NCBI GenBank assembly: GCA_023386795.1 | Contig: JAEWJB010000071.1 | Span: forward strand, 1 to 64,000 | Direction of reading: 5' to 3' | From: Pseudomonadota bacterium | GTDB lineage: Bacteria > Pseudomonadota > Gammaproteobacteria > Xanthomonadales > Xanthomonadaceae | Length of the DNA stretch: 64,000 bases | Shown: positions 17,122-26,369 of the stretch, one piece after another | Layout: the number at the start of each line of letters is the position of its first letter | Position numbering within the stretch: position 1 is the first letter of the stretch | The notes under the pieces: model-generated | What the model saw: the letters and a program-made list of their open reading frames with translations, nothing else | Database searches by the model: none | Told to the model about the DNA's origin: nothing | Position numbers and translations under genes: made by a program

Positions 17122-19284
17122 ATGCCCCCATCGTGTCGACTGAAACCGTTGGCCGTCGTGCTCGCCGGCCTCGGCGGGCCCCTGGCCTTCGCCGCCGCCG
17201 TACAAGCCGCCGCACCCGCAGCGGCCGAGTTGCCTGCCGTGCAGGTGCAGGCCGCCCGCGTGCGCGGCGTGGACCCGTTCGACCTGCCGTCCTCGTTCAG
17301 CGACGTGGACGGCAGCGCCGCCGCCGACCGCCGTGGCGTGCAGGCCTCCGAACTGCTGGATGGCCTGCCCGGCGTGGTCGCCCGCGATCGCCAGAACTAC
17401 GCGCAGGACACGCAGCTGTCGATCCGCGGTTTCGGCGCGCGGTCCACCTTCGGCGTGCGCGGCGTGCGCCTGTACGTGGACGGCGTGCCGGCCACGATGC
17501 CCGACGGCCAGGGCCAGCTCTCGCATTTCAACGTGATGGGCGTGGAGCGGGCCGAGGTGCTGCGCGGCCCGTTCTCCGCGTTGTACGGCAATGCCTCCGG
17601 CGGCGTGGTGCAGTGGTGGAGCGGCGCCGGTGCGGCGGGTGACCCGTGGCGCCTGCGCGCCACCTGGGGCAGCGATGCCAGTTTCACCGCCGGCGCGCAG
17701 CTGCGCGGGGCGCAAGGCCCGTTCGACTACAACCTGGCCGCCAGCCATTTCCAGACCGATGGCTGGCGCGAACACAGCCGGGCGCGGCGCGAATCGCTCA
17801 ATGGGCGTTTCGGCTGGGCGCTGGCGGAGGACCGGTCGCTCTCGCTGGTGGTGAACTACCTCGATGCGCCCGACGCGCAGGATCCGCTCGGCCTCACCCG
17901 TGCGCAGTTCCAAGCCGACCCGCGCCAGGCCACCGCCGTCGCCACCCAGTTCGATACGCGCAAATCCGCACGGCAATCACAGGCCGGCCTGGTCTACGAG
18001 CAGCAGGCCGGCGCCGGCAGCCTGCGCTTGATGGCCTATGGCGGGCAGCGCGCGGTCGAACAGTACCTCGCGGTGCCGGTGGCAGTGCAGGCCAATCCGC
18101 TGCACGCCGGCGGCGTGGTGGACTTGGAGGGCAGTTACGGCGGCGCCGATGCGCGCTGGTCATGGCACGGCGAGCTGGCCGGTCGTCCGTTCGACATCAC
18201 CCTTGGCGGCAACGCCGACCGCCAGCGGCAGCACCGCACCGGCTACGAGAATTTCGTGGGCAACCAGCTGGGCATCAAAGGCGCGCTGCGCCGCGACCAG
18301 CAGGACACGGTGTCGAACGTCGACCAGTTCGCGCAGGCATGGTGGCAGTGGAGCCCGCGCTGGTCGGCATTGCTCGGGGTGCGCCACAGCCAGGTGCGCT
18401 TCCGTTCGGCAGACGACTACATCACCGCGCGCAATCCCGACGACAGCGGCCGCACCGACTATGCCGCCACCACGCCGGTGGCCGGCATCGTGCTGCGGGC
18501 CAGTGAGAACCTGCGCCTGCACGCCTCGCTCGGCCGTGGCTTCGAGACGCCCACTTTCAACGAGCTCGGCTACCGCGCCGATGGCGGCGCGGGCCTGGCG
18601 CTGGACCTGCGGCCGGCGACCAGCCGCAATTACGAGCTTGGCCTGAAATGGCGCGGCGCTGACCAGGCCGCACTGGCCGTGGCGTTGTTCCGGGCCGACA
18701 CCGACGACGAGCTGGCGGTCGCCAGCAACACCAATGGCCGCAGCACCTACCGCAACATCGGCCGCACCCGCCGCGAAGGCCTGGAGGCGAGCTGGACCCA
18801 ACCCCTGGCCGCGCGCAGCCAGTTCGAGCTGGCCTATACCTGGCTGGACGCCACCGTGCGCCAGGGCTACCTCGTCTGCGCCAACAGCGGCTGCGCGACT
18901 CCCGATACCCCGGTGGCCGCGGGCACGGCGCTGCCGGGCGTACCGCGCCAGCAGTTCTCGGCGCGATGGTCGTGGGCGCCTGGCCGCTGGCGGCTGGCGG
19001 CGGACCTCGACGCCGCCGATCGCACGCCGGTCAACGACCTGGGTCAACAAGCCGCGCCCGGCTATGGCCTGTTGGCAGTGGAGGCCTCGCATGAATGGGT
19101 GGCCCCCACGGGGACGTGGCGGGCCTTCGCCCGCGTGGACAACCTCTTCGACCGTGCCTATGTGGGCTCGGTGATCGTCAACGACGGCAATGGCCGGTAC
19201 TACGAGCCCGGTCCCGGCCGGACCTTCCTGCTCGGCCTGGAATGGCGCTTCGCTGCACCCGGCGGTGCGGCGGCAGCGGATTGA
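17122..19284 (+). CDS. TonB-dependent outer-membrane receptor
   Basis: A 720-aa TBDR with a signal peptide ending near VQAAAPAAA. The plug domain follows at about 55-170, with LLDGLPGVVARDRQNYAQDT, SIRGFGARSTFGVRGVRLYVDG and VLRGPFSALYGNASGGVV, all typical plug motifs. The remainder is a beta-barrel ending in FLLGLEWRF, close to the aromatic C-terminus expected by the BAM machinery. At about 700 aa it resembles iron-siderophore or vitamin receptors rather than the larger 900-1000-aa carbohydrate TBDRs later in the window. No siderophore genes lie beside it and the ligand is unknown. Start 17122 gives a clean signal peptide; upstream codons are intergenic. Confidence 0.92.
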   Translation: MPPSCRLKPLAVVLAGLGGPLAFAAAVQAAAPAAAELPAVQVQAARVRGVDPFDLPSSFSDVDGSAAADRRGVQASELLDGLPGVVARDRQNYAQDTQLSIRGFGARSTFGVRGVRLYVDGVPATMPDGQGQLSHFNVMGVERAEVLRGPFSALYGNASGGVVQWWSGAGAAGDPWRLRATWGSDASFTAGAQLRGAQGPFDYNLAASHFQTDGWREHSRARRESLNGRFGWALAEDRSLSLVVNYLDAPDAQDPLGLTRAQFQADPRQATAVATQFDTRKSARQSQAGLVYEQQAGAGSLRLMAYGGQRAVEQYLAVPVAVQANPLHAGGVVDLEGSYGGADARWSWHGELAGRPFDITLGGNADRQRQHRTGYENFVGNQLGIKGALRRDQQDTVSNVDQFAQAWWQWSPRWSALLGVRHSQVRFRSADDYITARNPDDSGRTDYAATTPVAGIVLRASENLRLHASLGRGFETPTFNELGYRADGGAGLALDLRPATSRNYELGLKWRGADQAALAVALFRADTDDELAVASNTNGRSTYRNIGRTRREGLEASWTQPLAARSQFELAYTWLDATVRQGYLVCANSGCATPDTPVAAGTALPGVPRQQFSARWSWAPGRWRLAADLDAADRTPVNDLGQQAAPGYGLLAVEASHEWVAPTGTWRAFARVDNLFDRAYVGSVIVNDGNGRYYEPGPGRTFLLGLEWRFAAPGGAAAAD

Positions 19285-19349
19285 CCGAGATCAACGCCGC
19301 GTAACGAATCCGGGCGCATCCTCGCCCCACCCCCACGAGGAGACCCGGC

Positions 19350-20378
19350 ATGGACAAGACGATGAAGGCAGCGGTAGTACGCGCGTTCGGGCAACCGCTG
19401 GTGATCGAGGAAGTGACCGTTCCGCGCCCCGGCGCGGGCGAGATCCTGGTCAAGATAGAAGCGTGCGGCGTGTGCCACACCGACCTGCACGCCGCCGAAG
19501 GCGACTGGCCGGTGAAGCCGAATCCGCCCTTCATCCCCGGCCACGAAGGCGTGGGCCACGTGGTGGCGGTGGGCGCGAACGTGGACTACGTGAAGGAAGG
19601 CGACCGCGTCGGCATTCCATGGCTCTACTCGGCCTGCGGCCATTGCGAGCACTGCCTGGGCGGTTGGGAGACCCTGTGCGAGACGCAGAAGAACACCGGC
19701 TACTCGGTCAACGGCGGTTTCGCCGAGTACGCCCTGGCCGACGCGCGCTATGTCGGCCACCTGCCCCGTGAGGTCGGCTTCATCGACGTGGCGCCGGTGC
19801 TGTGCGCCGGCGTCACCGTCTACAAGGGACTGAAGGTCACCGACACGCGTCCCGGCGAGTGGGTGGTGATCTCCGGGGTCGGCGGCCTTGGCCACATGGC
19901 CGTGCAGTACGCCAAGGCAATGGGCCTGAACGTGGCGGCGGTGGATATCGACGAGGACAAGCTGGCCCTGGCGCGCAGGCTCGGGGCGACGGTGACCGTC
20001 AACGCCGCGCAACAGGACCCGGCGGCCTACCTGAAGAAGGAAATCGGCGGCGCCCACGGCGTGCTGGTCACCGCGGTATCCCCCAAGGCCTTCTCGCAAG
20101 CGCTAGGCATGGTCCGGCGTGGCGGCACGGTCTCGCTCAACGGCCTGCCGCCGGGCGATTTCCCGCTGGATATCTTCGGCATGGTGCTCAACGGCATCAC
20201 CGTGCGGGGTTCCATTGTCGGCACCCGGCTGGACTTGCAGGAGTCGCTGGATTTCGCTGCCCAAGGCAAGGTCGCCGCCACCGTGCATACCGACCGGCTG
20301 GAGAACATCAACGACATCTTTGCGCGCATGCACGCCGGCAAGATCGAAGGCCGCGTCGTGCTCGACATGGCCAGTTGA
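19350..20378 (+). CDS. adhP: Zinc-dependent alcohol dehydrogenase, AdhP type
   Basis: A 342-aa medium-chain dehydrogenase that oxidises primary alcohols to aldehydes (or the reverse) with NAD. Catalytic zinc ligands are Cys39 and His65-Glu66 (GHEGVGH), with Cys152. The structural zinc is held by Cys96, Cys99, Cys102 and Cys110. The Rossmann motif GVGGLGH is at 175-181. Length and motifs match AdhP (propanol-preferring ADH). It has a GAGGAG site and stands alone between the TBDR and the small charged protein gene. Confidence 0.93.
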   Translation: MDKTMKAAVVRAFGQPLVIEEVTVPRPGAGEILVKIEACGVCHTDLHAAEGDWPVKPNPPFIPGHEGVGHVVAVGANVDYVKEGDRVGIPWLYSACGHCEHCLGGWETLCETQKNTGYSVNGGFAEYALADARYVGHLPREVGFIDVAPVLCAGVTVYKGLKVTDTRPGEWVVISGVGGLGHMAVQYAKAMGLNVAAVDIDEDKLALARRLGATVTVNAAQQDPAAYLKKEIGGAHGVLVTAVSPKAFSQALGMVRRGGTVSLNGLPPGDFPLDIFGMVLNGITVRGSIVGTRLDLQESLDFAAQGKVAATVHTDRLENINDIFARMHAGKIEGRVVLDMAS

Positions 20379-20398
20379 CGCGCCGGCGCGTGGTGCGC

Positions 20399-20566
20399 TC
20401 AGCCCGGCGGCTGCCCCGGCAGCCGCGCGGGCGATTCCGCATCGCCCGGGATCAGCTCGTCAGGCCGTTCGCCGGCGCCGCGGTCCTCCATCTCCTGGCT
20501 GTCGTGCTTGCCGCGCTGTTCGCCGGGCACCGGCGGGGACTGTTCGCGCAAGGGATCTCGGGTCAT
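20399..20566 (-). CDS. Small charged hypothetical protein
   Basis: A 55-aa open frame on the minus strand that is too short for most gene callers. It begins MTRDPLREQSPPVPGEQRGK and continues with many Glu, Arg and Pro, ending at the TGA at 20399-20401. A GGAG element lies about 9 bases upstream of the ATG. The composition is hydrophilic and probably disordered, with no membrane segment. It occupies most of the 325-bp gap between adhP and the Ku operon, and short proteins of this sort are often annotated in xanthomonads. Function unknown. Confidence 0.55.
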   Translation of the reverse strand: MTRDPLREQSPPVPGEQRGKHDSQEMEDRGAGERPDELIPGDAESPARLPGQPPG

Positions 20567-20702
20567 GGCGACGGCTCCAGGCTGGGGAGGCCGAGTTCAC
20601 CGCGAGCGGCGTGAAGGCCGGGGCAAGCGCCGCGATCACGCTTGTCTAACGGCGGCGGCGTTACTGCTGAGCGCCCCTCCCCGCCGATGCCGGAGCCGCG
20701 CC

Positions 20703-21080
20703 ATGCGCACCTTCGAACGTCGTCCCGACCGTCGCCTGTTTGCCGCCCCGCTGGATCCCCAGCTCCCGGCCCTGTTGCCCGCGCTGGAAAACGGCATCGC
20801 GCAGGACTACCGCCACTACAGCCTGGTGGACTACCAGCGCCGCCGCCGTCGTGGCGGGCCGACCTGGCGCGACCTCTATCCGGCCTACGAATTCGCCCGC
20901 CGCACCCATGCTGCCGACTGGCCGCGCGCCCCGGACATCGACGACGCGCTGGCTGCGCAATGGGAGCAGATGCGCGGTGCCTCGCGCCTGAGCTGGCGGC
21001 GCGCGCGCGCCGTGGTGGAGGACGCCTGGCGCGCGCTGGACCACATGCCCGAAGCCGCTGTCCACGGAGTTGCGCACTGA
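20703..21080 (+). CDS. Hypothetical protein translationally coupled to Ku
   Basis: A 125-aa protein that begins MRTFERRPDRRLFAAP. It contains a run of five arginines (about residues 45-49) followed by GGPTWRDLYPAYEFARR. The C-terminal half, LSWRRARAVVEDAWRALDH, looks helical and basic. No named family is recognised. Its stop codon overlaps the Ku start (TGATG, sharing the A at 21080), so Ku translation is probably coupled to it and the two are made together. That makes it a candidate DNA-repair accessory protein; this is inference from position only. Confidence 0.75.
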   Translation: MRTFERRPDRRLFAAPLDPQLPALLPALENGIAQDYRHYSLVDYQRRRRRGGPTWRDLYPAYEFARRTHAADWPRAPDIDDALAAQWEQMRGASRLSWRRARAVVEDAWRALDHMPEAAVHGVAH

Positions 21081-21997
21081 TGGCACGACCGATCTGGACC
21101 GGCACGCTTTCCTTCGGCCTGCTCAACGTGCCGGTCTCGTTGATGTCAGGCGAGCGCAGGACCGACCTGCACTTCCGCATGCTCGATTCGCGCGACAAGA
21201 AACCCATCCGCTTCGAGCGCGTCAACGCCGATACCGGCGAGGAAGTGCCATGGAAGGAGATTGTCAAGGCCTTCGAGTACGACAAGGGCAGCTACGTGGT
21301 GCTGGAGGAATCCGATATCCGCTCGGCGGCGCCGGAAACGCATGAGGCGGTGGAGGTCGAGACCTTTGTCGACGCCGCCGACATCGACCCGCGCTACTAC
21401 GAGAAGCCCTACATCCTCGTGCCGGGCAAGAAGGCCGAAAAGGGCTACGTGCTGTTGCGCGAGACCCTGCGTTCGACTGGCAAGGTGGGCATCGCGCGCG
21501 TGGTGATCCGTACCCGCGAATACCTGTCGGCGGTGGTCCCGGAGGGCGACGCGCTGGTGCTGCTGCTGCTGCGCTACCACCAGGAGCTGGTCGACCCGGA
21601 GGACTACAAGCTGCCCACCGGCTCGGCCAAGGACTACCGCATCACCCCGCGCGAGCAGGAGATGGCCGCGCAGCTGATCGAATCGATGTCCGGGCAATGG
21701 AAGCCGCAGGACTTCCACGATGAGTTCCGTGCGCGCCTGGAGGCCGTGCTGAAGAAGCGCATCAAGGCCAAGGGCGGCACCACGAAGATCGAGGACACCC
21801 CTGCGTCGCACGAGGAAGAGGCCACCAACGTGGTCGACTTCATGTCGCTGCTGCAAAAGAGCCTGAAAGCCAACACGCGCACGCCGGCGAAGAAGACCGC
21901 CGCCAAGAAGGCGCCCGCGCGCAAGGCCACGACCAAGAAGGCGACCAAGGCCACGAAGGCGGCAAAGAAAGCGCCGGCGCGGCGCAAGGCGGGCTGA
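21080..21997 (+). CDS. ku: Ku protein, non-homologous end joining
   Basis: A 305-aa bacterial Ku that should bind double-strand DNA ends as a ring-shaped homodimer and recruit LigD. The core begins RPIWTGTLSFGLLNVPVSL, the family signature, and includes YYEKPYILVPGKKAEKGYVLLRE and the C-terminal REQEMAAQLIESM helix. From about residue 260 to the end there is a lysine/alanine-rich tail (AKKAPARK type repeats), like the extended C-termini that enhance DNA binding in other bacterial Ku proteins. The start at 21080 overlaps the previous gene by one base. A LigD polymerase-domain gene follows 3 bases after the stop. Confidence 0.95.
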   Translation: MARPIWTGTLSFGLLNVPVSLMSGERRTDLHFRMLDSRDKKPIRFERVNADTGEEVPWKEIVKAFEYDKGSYVVLEESDIRSAAPETHEAVEVETFVDAADIDPRYYEKPYILVPGKKAEKGYVLLRETLRSTGKVGIARVVIRTREYLSAVVPEGDALVLLLLRYHQELVDPEDYKLPTGSAKDYRITPREQEMAAQLIESMSGQWKPQDFHDEFRARLEAVLKKRIKAKGGTTKIEDTPASHEEEATNVVDFMSLLQKSLKANTRTPAKKTAAKKAPARKATTKKATKATKAAKKAPARRKAG

Positions 21998-22000
21998 GCC

Positions 22001-22882
22001 GTGGCGCCAGCCCGCCAGCCGGCGCGCGAGGTGACCCTCACCCATCCCGAGCGGGTGGTGTATGCGGCATCGGGCCTGACCAAGGCCGACGTGGCCGACT
22101 ATTACCGCGCGGTGGCGCGTTGGCTGTTGCCGGAAGTGGCACGCCGGCCGCTGTCGCTGCTGCGTTGCCCGGACGGCGCCGGTGCCGAGTGCTTCTTCCA
22201 GAAGCACGTCGGCCGCGGCCTGGGCGCGAACGTGCATGCGGTCCCGCTGGAACAGAAGAGTGGGGTGGAGGATTACCTCTATATCGAGGACCTCGCCGGC
22301 TTGCTGGAACTGGTGCAGATGAACACCTTGGAGCTGCATCCCTGGGGGGCGACGGTGGACGACCCCGAGCACCCGGACCAGCTGGTGTTCGATCTGGATC
22401 CGGGCCAAGGCGTCGCCTGGCGCGACGTCAAGCTGGGGGCACGGCAGATCCGCGCCGAGCTTCGCCATTTCGGACTGGAGAGCTTCGTGCGGCTGTCCGG
22501 CGGCAAGGGCCTGCATGTCGTGGCGCCGCTGCGGCCGCGCGCTGGCTGGGACGCGGCGCGCGCCTTCGCCGACCAGCTTGCGCACCGGCTGGCGGAGCGG
22601 CATCCCGACCGCTATGTCGCCACGATGAGCAAGGCCAAGCGCGACGGGGTGATCTTCATCGATTGGCTGCGCAACGCGCGCGGCGCCACCAGCGTGTGCT
22701 CCTGGTCGCTGCGCGCCCGCGAGCTGGCCACCGTGGCGATGCCCTTGCGCTGGGAAGAACTGTCCCGGATCACCACGCCGCAGGCCTTCCCATTGCCCAA
22801 GGCCATGCAGCGCGCCGCCCGGCTGAAGCGGCACCCCTGGGGCGACTGGCACGCGCTGAAGCAGGTGCTGCCTGAACGATGA
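22001..22882 (+). CDS. Stand-alone LigD-type primase-polymerase
   Basis: A 293-aa protein equal to the polymerase domain alone of LigD (archaeo-eukaryotic primase fold). Metal-binding Asp131 and Asp133 are in VFDLDPG, a third acidic residue Asp221 is in FIDWLRN, and the nucleotide-binding LSGGKGLHVVAPL lies at 165-177. It starts at a GTG 3 bases after the Ku stop. The family fills gaps and adds nucleotides at broken ends. In Pseudomonas-type LigD this domain is fused to phosphoesterase and ATP-dependent ligase domains; neither is present here or elsewhere in the window, so a ligase must be encoded elsewhere or supplied by another enzyme. Confidence 0.92.
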   Translation: MAPARQPAREVTLTHPERVVYAASGLTKADVADYYRAVARWLLPEVARRPLSLLRCPDGAGAECFFQKHVGRGLGANVHAVPLEQKSGVEDYLYIEDLAGLLELVQMNTLELHPWGATVDDPEHPDQLVFDLDPGQGVAWRDVKLGARQIRAELRHFGLESFVRLSGGKGLHVVAPLRPRAGWDAARAFADQLAHRLAERHPDRYVATMSKAKRDGVIFIDWLRNARGATSVCSWSLRARELATVAMPLRWEELSRITTPQAFPLPKAMQRAARLKRHPWGDWHALKQVLPER

Positions 22883-22947
22883 AGCGCCCGGCACGGGCGG
22901 CCAGCGCGGTCGCACCGTGTAAAATCGCCTTCTTTTTGGCTGGAATA

Positions 22948-23634
22948 ATGGCGGAAAGCACGACAAGGGCGCTGGTCTCGGCCCCGCCATTCATTCGCCT
23001 GCTGGCCAGCCTGGCGCAAGCCGATGCCGGACGCGCGGCGCCGGTGCTGACCGAGCGCCTGGGCCAATGGGTCGAATGGAACCACGCGGTCTCGCTGGCC
23101 CGCGCGCTGGACCAGCCGCCGCCGCCGGCCCCAGATACTTTCGGCGAAACCGCGCCCGGCGAGGCCGAATGCGCCCAGGCGCGCGACACGCTGGTGCAGG
23201 CCATCACCACCGAACCCCTGCTGGCCCGCCGCCCGGCCCCGGAAAGCAAGGCTGCCCGGGAATTTGCGCCCTACCAGGAGCGCTGCCTGTCGCTGCAGCG
23301 CGCCATGCACAGTGCCACCGGCCGCCTGCGCGGCGCCCTGCGCGATCGCCTCGCCGCCGGGCCGGAGCCGCTGGCCCGGCTGGCCGAAGTGGACGCGCTG
23401 ATGGAACAGGTGCTCAGCCCACGGGAACAACGCTGGCTGGCGTCCGTACCCACCCTGCTGGGCGAGCGGTTTGCGCGGCTGCGCCCGCCCGTTTCCGATG
23501 AGGCAGGCGATCCGGCCCCGCCAACCGGCGAGTGGCTCGACCTCTTCCGGCAGGACATGCGCGAGCTGCTGCTCGCCGAACTCGACTTCCGTTTCCAACC
23601 GCTGGAGGCGCTGCTGGCAGCGCTCCGCGCCTGA
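22948..23634 (+). CDS. DUF3348 family protein
   Basis: A 228-aa soluble protein of the DUF3348 family. I start it at the ATG at 22948 (MAESTTRALVSAPPFIRLLASL), because the longer frame overlaps the polymerase gene. A TAAAAT hexamer at 22920-22925 may be the -10 of its promoter. The fold looks mainly helical: RDTLVQAITTEPLL, EFAPYQERCLSLQRAMHSATGRLR and a C-terminal WLDLFRQDMRELLLAEL. It has no signal or membrane segment. It is the first of four packed genes (DUF3348, DUF802, OmpA, DUF2894), each touching or overlapping the next, so it is probably a cytoplasmic component of the same complex. Confidence 0.88.
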   Translation: MAESTTRALVSAPPFIRLLASLAQADAGRAAPVLTERLGQWVEWNHAVSLARALDQPPPPAPDTFGETAPGEAECAQARDTLVQAITTEPLLARRPAPESKAAREFAPYQERCLSLQRAMHSATGRLRGALRDRLAAGPEPLARLAEVDALMEQVLSPREQRWLASVPTLLGERFARLRPPVSDEAGDPAPPTGEWLDLFRQDMRELLLAELDFRFQPLEALLAALRA

Positions 23635-25722
23635 ATGACCGCCATGCTCAAACATCCGCTCAACCTCATCGTCTTCCTCCTCGGCCTGTTCGCCATCGCC
23701 TGGACCGGCGCCGGCTACGTCTTCAGCCATCCGCTCGCGGCCGCGGTCGCTCTGGTGATCGGCGCCTGCTATCTCGCCGGTGTCCTGGAACTGTCCCGTT
23801 ACCAGCGGGCGACCGACGCGCTGAAACAGGCGCTGGCGGACGTGGACAGCGCCCGCAATGACCTGCCCGCATGGCTGGCGCGCCTGCCGGTCCCGCTGCG
23901 TGTCCCGGTGCGCCTGCGCATCGAGGGCGAGCGCGTGCCGATGCCGGCGCCGGGCATGACGCCGTATCTGGTGGGCCTGCTGGTGCTGCTGGGCATGCTC
24001 GGCACGCTGCTGGGGATGATGGCGACACTGCGAGGCACCGGCTTTGCGCTGGAAAGCGCCGCCGACCTGCAGTCGATCCGCGATTCGCTTGCCGCGCCGG
24101 TCAAGGGGCTGGGTTTCGCTTTCGGCACCTCGATTGCCGGTGTCGCCAGCTCGGCGATGCTCGGGCTGTTGTCGGCGCTGTGCCGCCGCGAACGCGTGCA
24201 GGTGATCGAACAGCTCGACGCCAGCATCGCCACCTCGCTGCAGCAGTACTCGCGCGCGCACGAGCGCCACCAGACCTTCCAGCTGCTGCAGGCGCAGGCC
24301 TCGCTGATGCCGGTGCTGGTTGAACGCTTGCAGGCAATGGCCGGCAGCCTGGAGCAGCGCGCGGCGGCCGACAGCGAACGCCAGCAGGCGCAGCACGCGG
24401 ATTTCCAGCGGCAGGCGCGCGAGGCGCAGGCCGAGCTCTCCGCCACGCTGGAGCGTGCGCTGCGTACCGCCGTGGCCGAAGGCGCGCAGGCCATCGGCGC
24501 AGGACTTCAGCCCATGGTGGACCAGACGATGGCCGGGCTGGCACGCGAAGGCGCCGCCACGCATGCGCGCGTGACCGAGGCGGCGCAACAGCATTTCGAT
24601 GCGCTGTCCGCGGGTTTGGCTGCTTCCAGCAGCGCCGCCGCTTCGGCGTGGACGCAGGCCGTCGACGAACAGCGCCAGGCCAATACCGCGCTGGCGGCCA
24701 CGCTGGAGGGCGCGCTGGCCCGCTTCAACGACAACTTCGCGCAGCGGAGCGCCGCAGTAGTGGACGGCGTGTCCGCGCGCCTGGAGGCCGGCACGCAGGA
24801 CATGACCGCGGCATGGTCGCAGGCCATCGTGCAGCAGGCGTCGGTCAACGCAGCGCTCGCCGAGGCGCAGGCCAAGGCGCTCTCCCATGCGGCCGACGCA
24901 ATCGAACGGCATTCAGACGCCTGGGTGACGCGCGCCGGTGAGTCGCACGCCCGGTTGCAAGCCGAACTGGTCGCGCGCGACGAACAGCGCCTGGTCCAGT
25001 GGCGCGACACCCTCACCGCCGCCGGGGCCACGCTGCGCGAAGACTGGCAGCAGGCCGGCAACGAAGGGGCCCAGCGCCTTCGCGACGCCTGCGATGCCCT
25101 GCAGCGCACCGGCGAAACGTTGGCTACCGCCACGCAGGCACAGGCCAGCGCCACCATCGAGGAAGTCGCGCGCCTTGTGCAGACCGCCGCGGCGGCACCG
25201 CAAGCCGCCGCCGAAGTCATTGCCGGCCTGCGGCAGACGCTCTCGGAAAGCATGGCGCGCGACAACGACATGCTCGCCGAGCGCAGCCAGATGCTGGCCA
25301 CGCTCGATACGCTGCTGGCGGCGGTCAACCACGCCTCCACCGAACAGCGCGCCGCCATCGATGCGCTCGTTGCGACTTCGGCCGACCTGCTCGACCGGGT
25401 CGGCGCCCGCTTCGCCGAGCGCGTGGAAGCCGAAGGCGAGCGTCTGGACGCGGCCGCCGCGCAGCTGGCGGTCGGTGCCACGGAAGTGGCCAGCCTGGGC
25501 GATGCCTTCGGCGGCACGCTGCAATCCTTCGCTGCCGTCAACGAGGCGCTCGCCGAACGCCTGCAGGGCATCGAGCAGGCACTGGTGCAGTCGCTGGCGC
25601 GCAGTGACGAGCAGCTGGCCTACTACGTGGCGCAGGCGCGCGAAGTGGTGGACCTGAGCATGCTGGCACAGCGCCAGATCGTCGAGGAACTGCGCCAGGC
25701 TACCGGCGCGGGCACGGCATGA
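23635..25722 (+). CDS. DUF802 protein: MotA/ExbB/ZorA-like channel with long tail
   Basis: A 695-aa inner-membrane protein annotated by family as DUF802. Four membrane segments are visible at about 9-30, 34-52, 109-131 and 157-183. The last two carry GMLGTLLGMM (120-129) and AFGTSIAGVASSA (162-174), the pattern shared by MotA, TolQ, ExbB and ZorA proton channels. The remaining 500 residues are almost pure Ala/Gln/Glu-rich helix, predicted as a long cytoplasmic coiled coil like the tail of ZorA. Start 23635 directly follows the DUF3348 stop. The next gene encodes a MotB/ZorB-like OmpA partner with a 4-base overlap. A force-generating stator is inferred; no function is established for this family. 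Confidence 0.85.
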   Translation: MTAMLKHPLNLIVFLLGLFAIAWTGAGYVFSHPLAAAVALVIGACYLAGVLELSRYQRATDALKQALADVDSARNDLPAWLARLPVPLRVPVRLRIEGERVPMPAPGMTPYLVGLLVLLGMLGTLLGMMATLRGTGFALESAADLQSIRDSLAAPVKGLGFAFGTSIAGVASSAMLGLLSALCRRERVQVIEQLDASIATSLQQYSRAHERHQTFQLLQAQASLMPVLVERLQAMAGSLEQRAAADSERQQAQHADFQRQAREAQAELSATLERALRTAVAEGAQAIGAGLQPMVDQTMAGLAREGAATHARVTEAAQQHFDALSAGLAASSSAAASAWTQAVDEQRQANTALAATLEGALARFNDNFAQRSAAVVDGVSARLEAGTQDMTAAWSQAIVQQASVNAALAEAQAKALSHAADAIERHSDAWVTRAGESHARLQAELVARDEQRLVQWRDTLTAAGATLREDWQQAGNEGAQRLRDACDALQRTGETLATATQAQASATIEEVARLVQTAAAAPQAAAEVIAGLRQTLSESMARDNDMLAERSQMLATLDTLLAAVNHASTEQRAAIDALVATSADLLDRVGARFAERVEAEGERLDAAAAQLAVGATEVASLGDAFGGTLQSFAAVNEALAERLQGIEQALVQSLARSDEQLAYYVAQAREVVDLSMLAQRQIVEELRQATGAGTA

Positions 25723-26369
25723 GCGTCGAGTTCGAGGCCGAAGAAGGCGGTACCGCGCCAGTGTGGGCGGCGTTCGGCGACCTGATGTCGGTGCTGCTGG
25801 GCGCGTTCGTGCTGATCCTGGTCGGCGTGATCGCTGTGCAGCAGCAGCTGTCCAGCCGGTTGGATGAGGAAATGCGCCAGCGCCAGCACGAAGCGCAGCA
25901 GCGCAAGGCACTGGAGCAGGCGCTGGCCGCACCGCTGGCGGCCGGCCGGGTGACGTTCGTGGATGGCCGCATCGGCATCCGCGGCAACGTGCTGTTCGCG
26001 CTGAACTCCGACCAGCTGCAGCCGGAAGGGCGCGAGGTGCTGCGCAGCCTGGCCGGCCCGTTGAAGACCTACCTGCAGGGGCGCGACGAAATCCTGATGG
26101 TCAGCGGCTTCACCGACGATGGCCAGGTGCACGAAGGCAATCGCCGCTTCGCCGACAACTGGGCGCTTTCGGCCGAGCGCGCGCTGACGGTGACGCGCGC
26201 GCTGATCGACGAAGGCGTGCCGGCTTCCTCGGTGTTCGCTGCTGCGTTTGGCGCGCAGCAGCCGGTGGATTCCAACGCCAGCGAGGAAGGCCGCGCACGC
26301 AATCGCCGCGTGGAGCTGGCGCCGGTACCGCGCCCACGCACCGCCACCGCTACTCCGCATGCACGCTGA
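25719..26369 (+). CDS. OmpA-family MotB/ZorB-like stator partner
   Basis: A 216-aa protein with one N-terminal membrane helix (about 15-41) and a C-terminal OmpA-type peptidoglycan-binding domain. The helix begins FGDLMSVLLGAFVLIL; Asp21 matches the proton-carrying aspartate of MotB, ExbD and ZorB. A short coiled coil (44-70) precedes the OmpA domain, which has GFTDD (130-134), LSAERA (150-155) and the diagnostic NRRVEL (195-200). Its start overlaps the DUF802 stop by four bases (ATGA) and the next gene overlaps its end by 11 bases. Membrane anchoring plus cell-wall binding next to a MotA-like protein argues for a stator-like complex. Confidence 0.88.
   Translation: MSVEFEAEEGGTAPVWAAFGDLMSVLLGAFVLILVGVIAVQQQLSSRLDEEMRQRQHEAQQRKALEQALAAPLAAGRVTFVDGRIGIRGNVLFALNSDQLQPEGREVLRSLAGPLKTYLQGRDEILMVSGFTDDGQVHEGNRRFADNWALSAERALTVTRALIDEGVPASSVFAAAFGAQQPVDSNASEEGRARNRRVELAPVPRPRTATATPHAR

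Noticed and set aside
15766..17976. A 736-aa product that would extend the aminotransferase upstream
   Set aside because: The extra N-terminal part is antisense to the TBDR gene; the aminotransferase has a natural GTG start at 16965.
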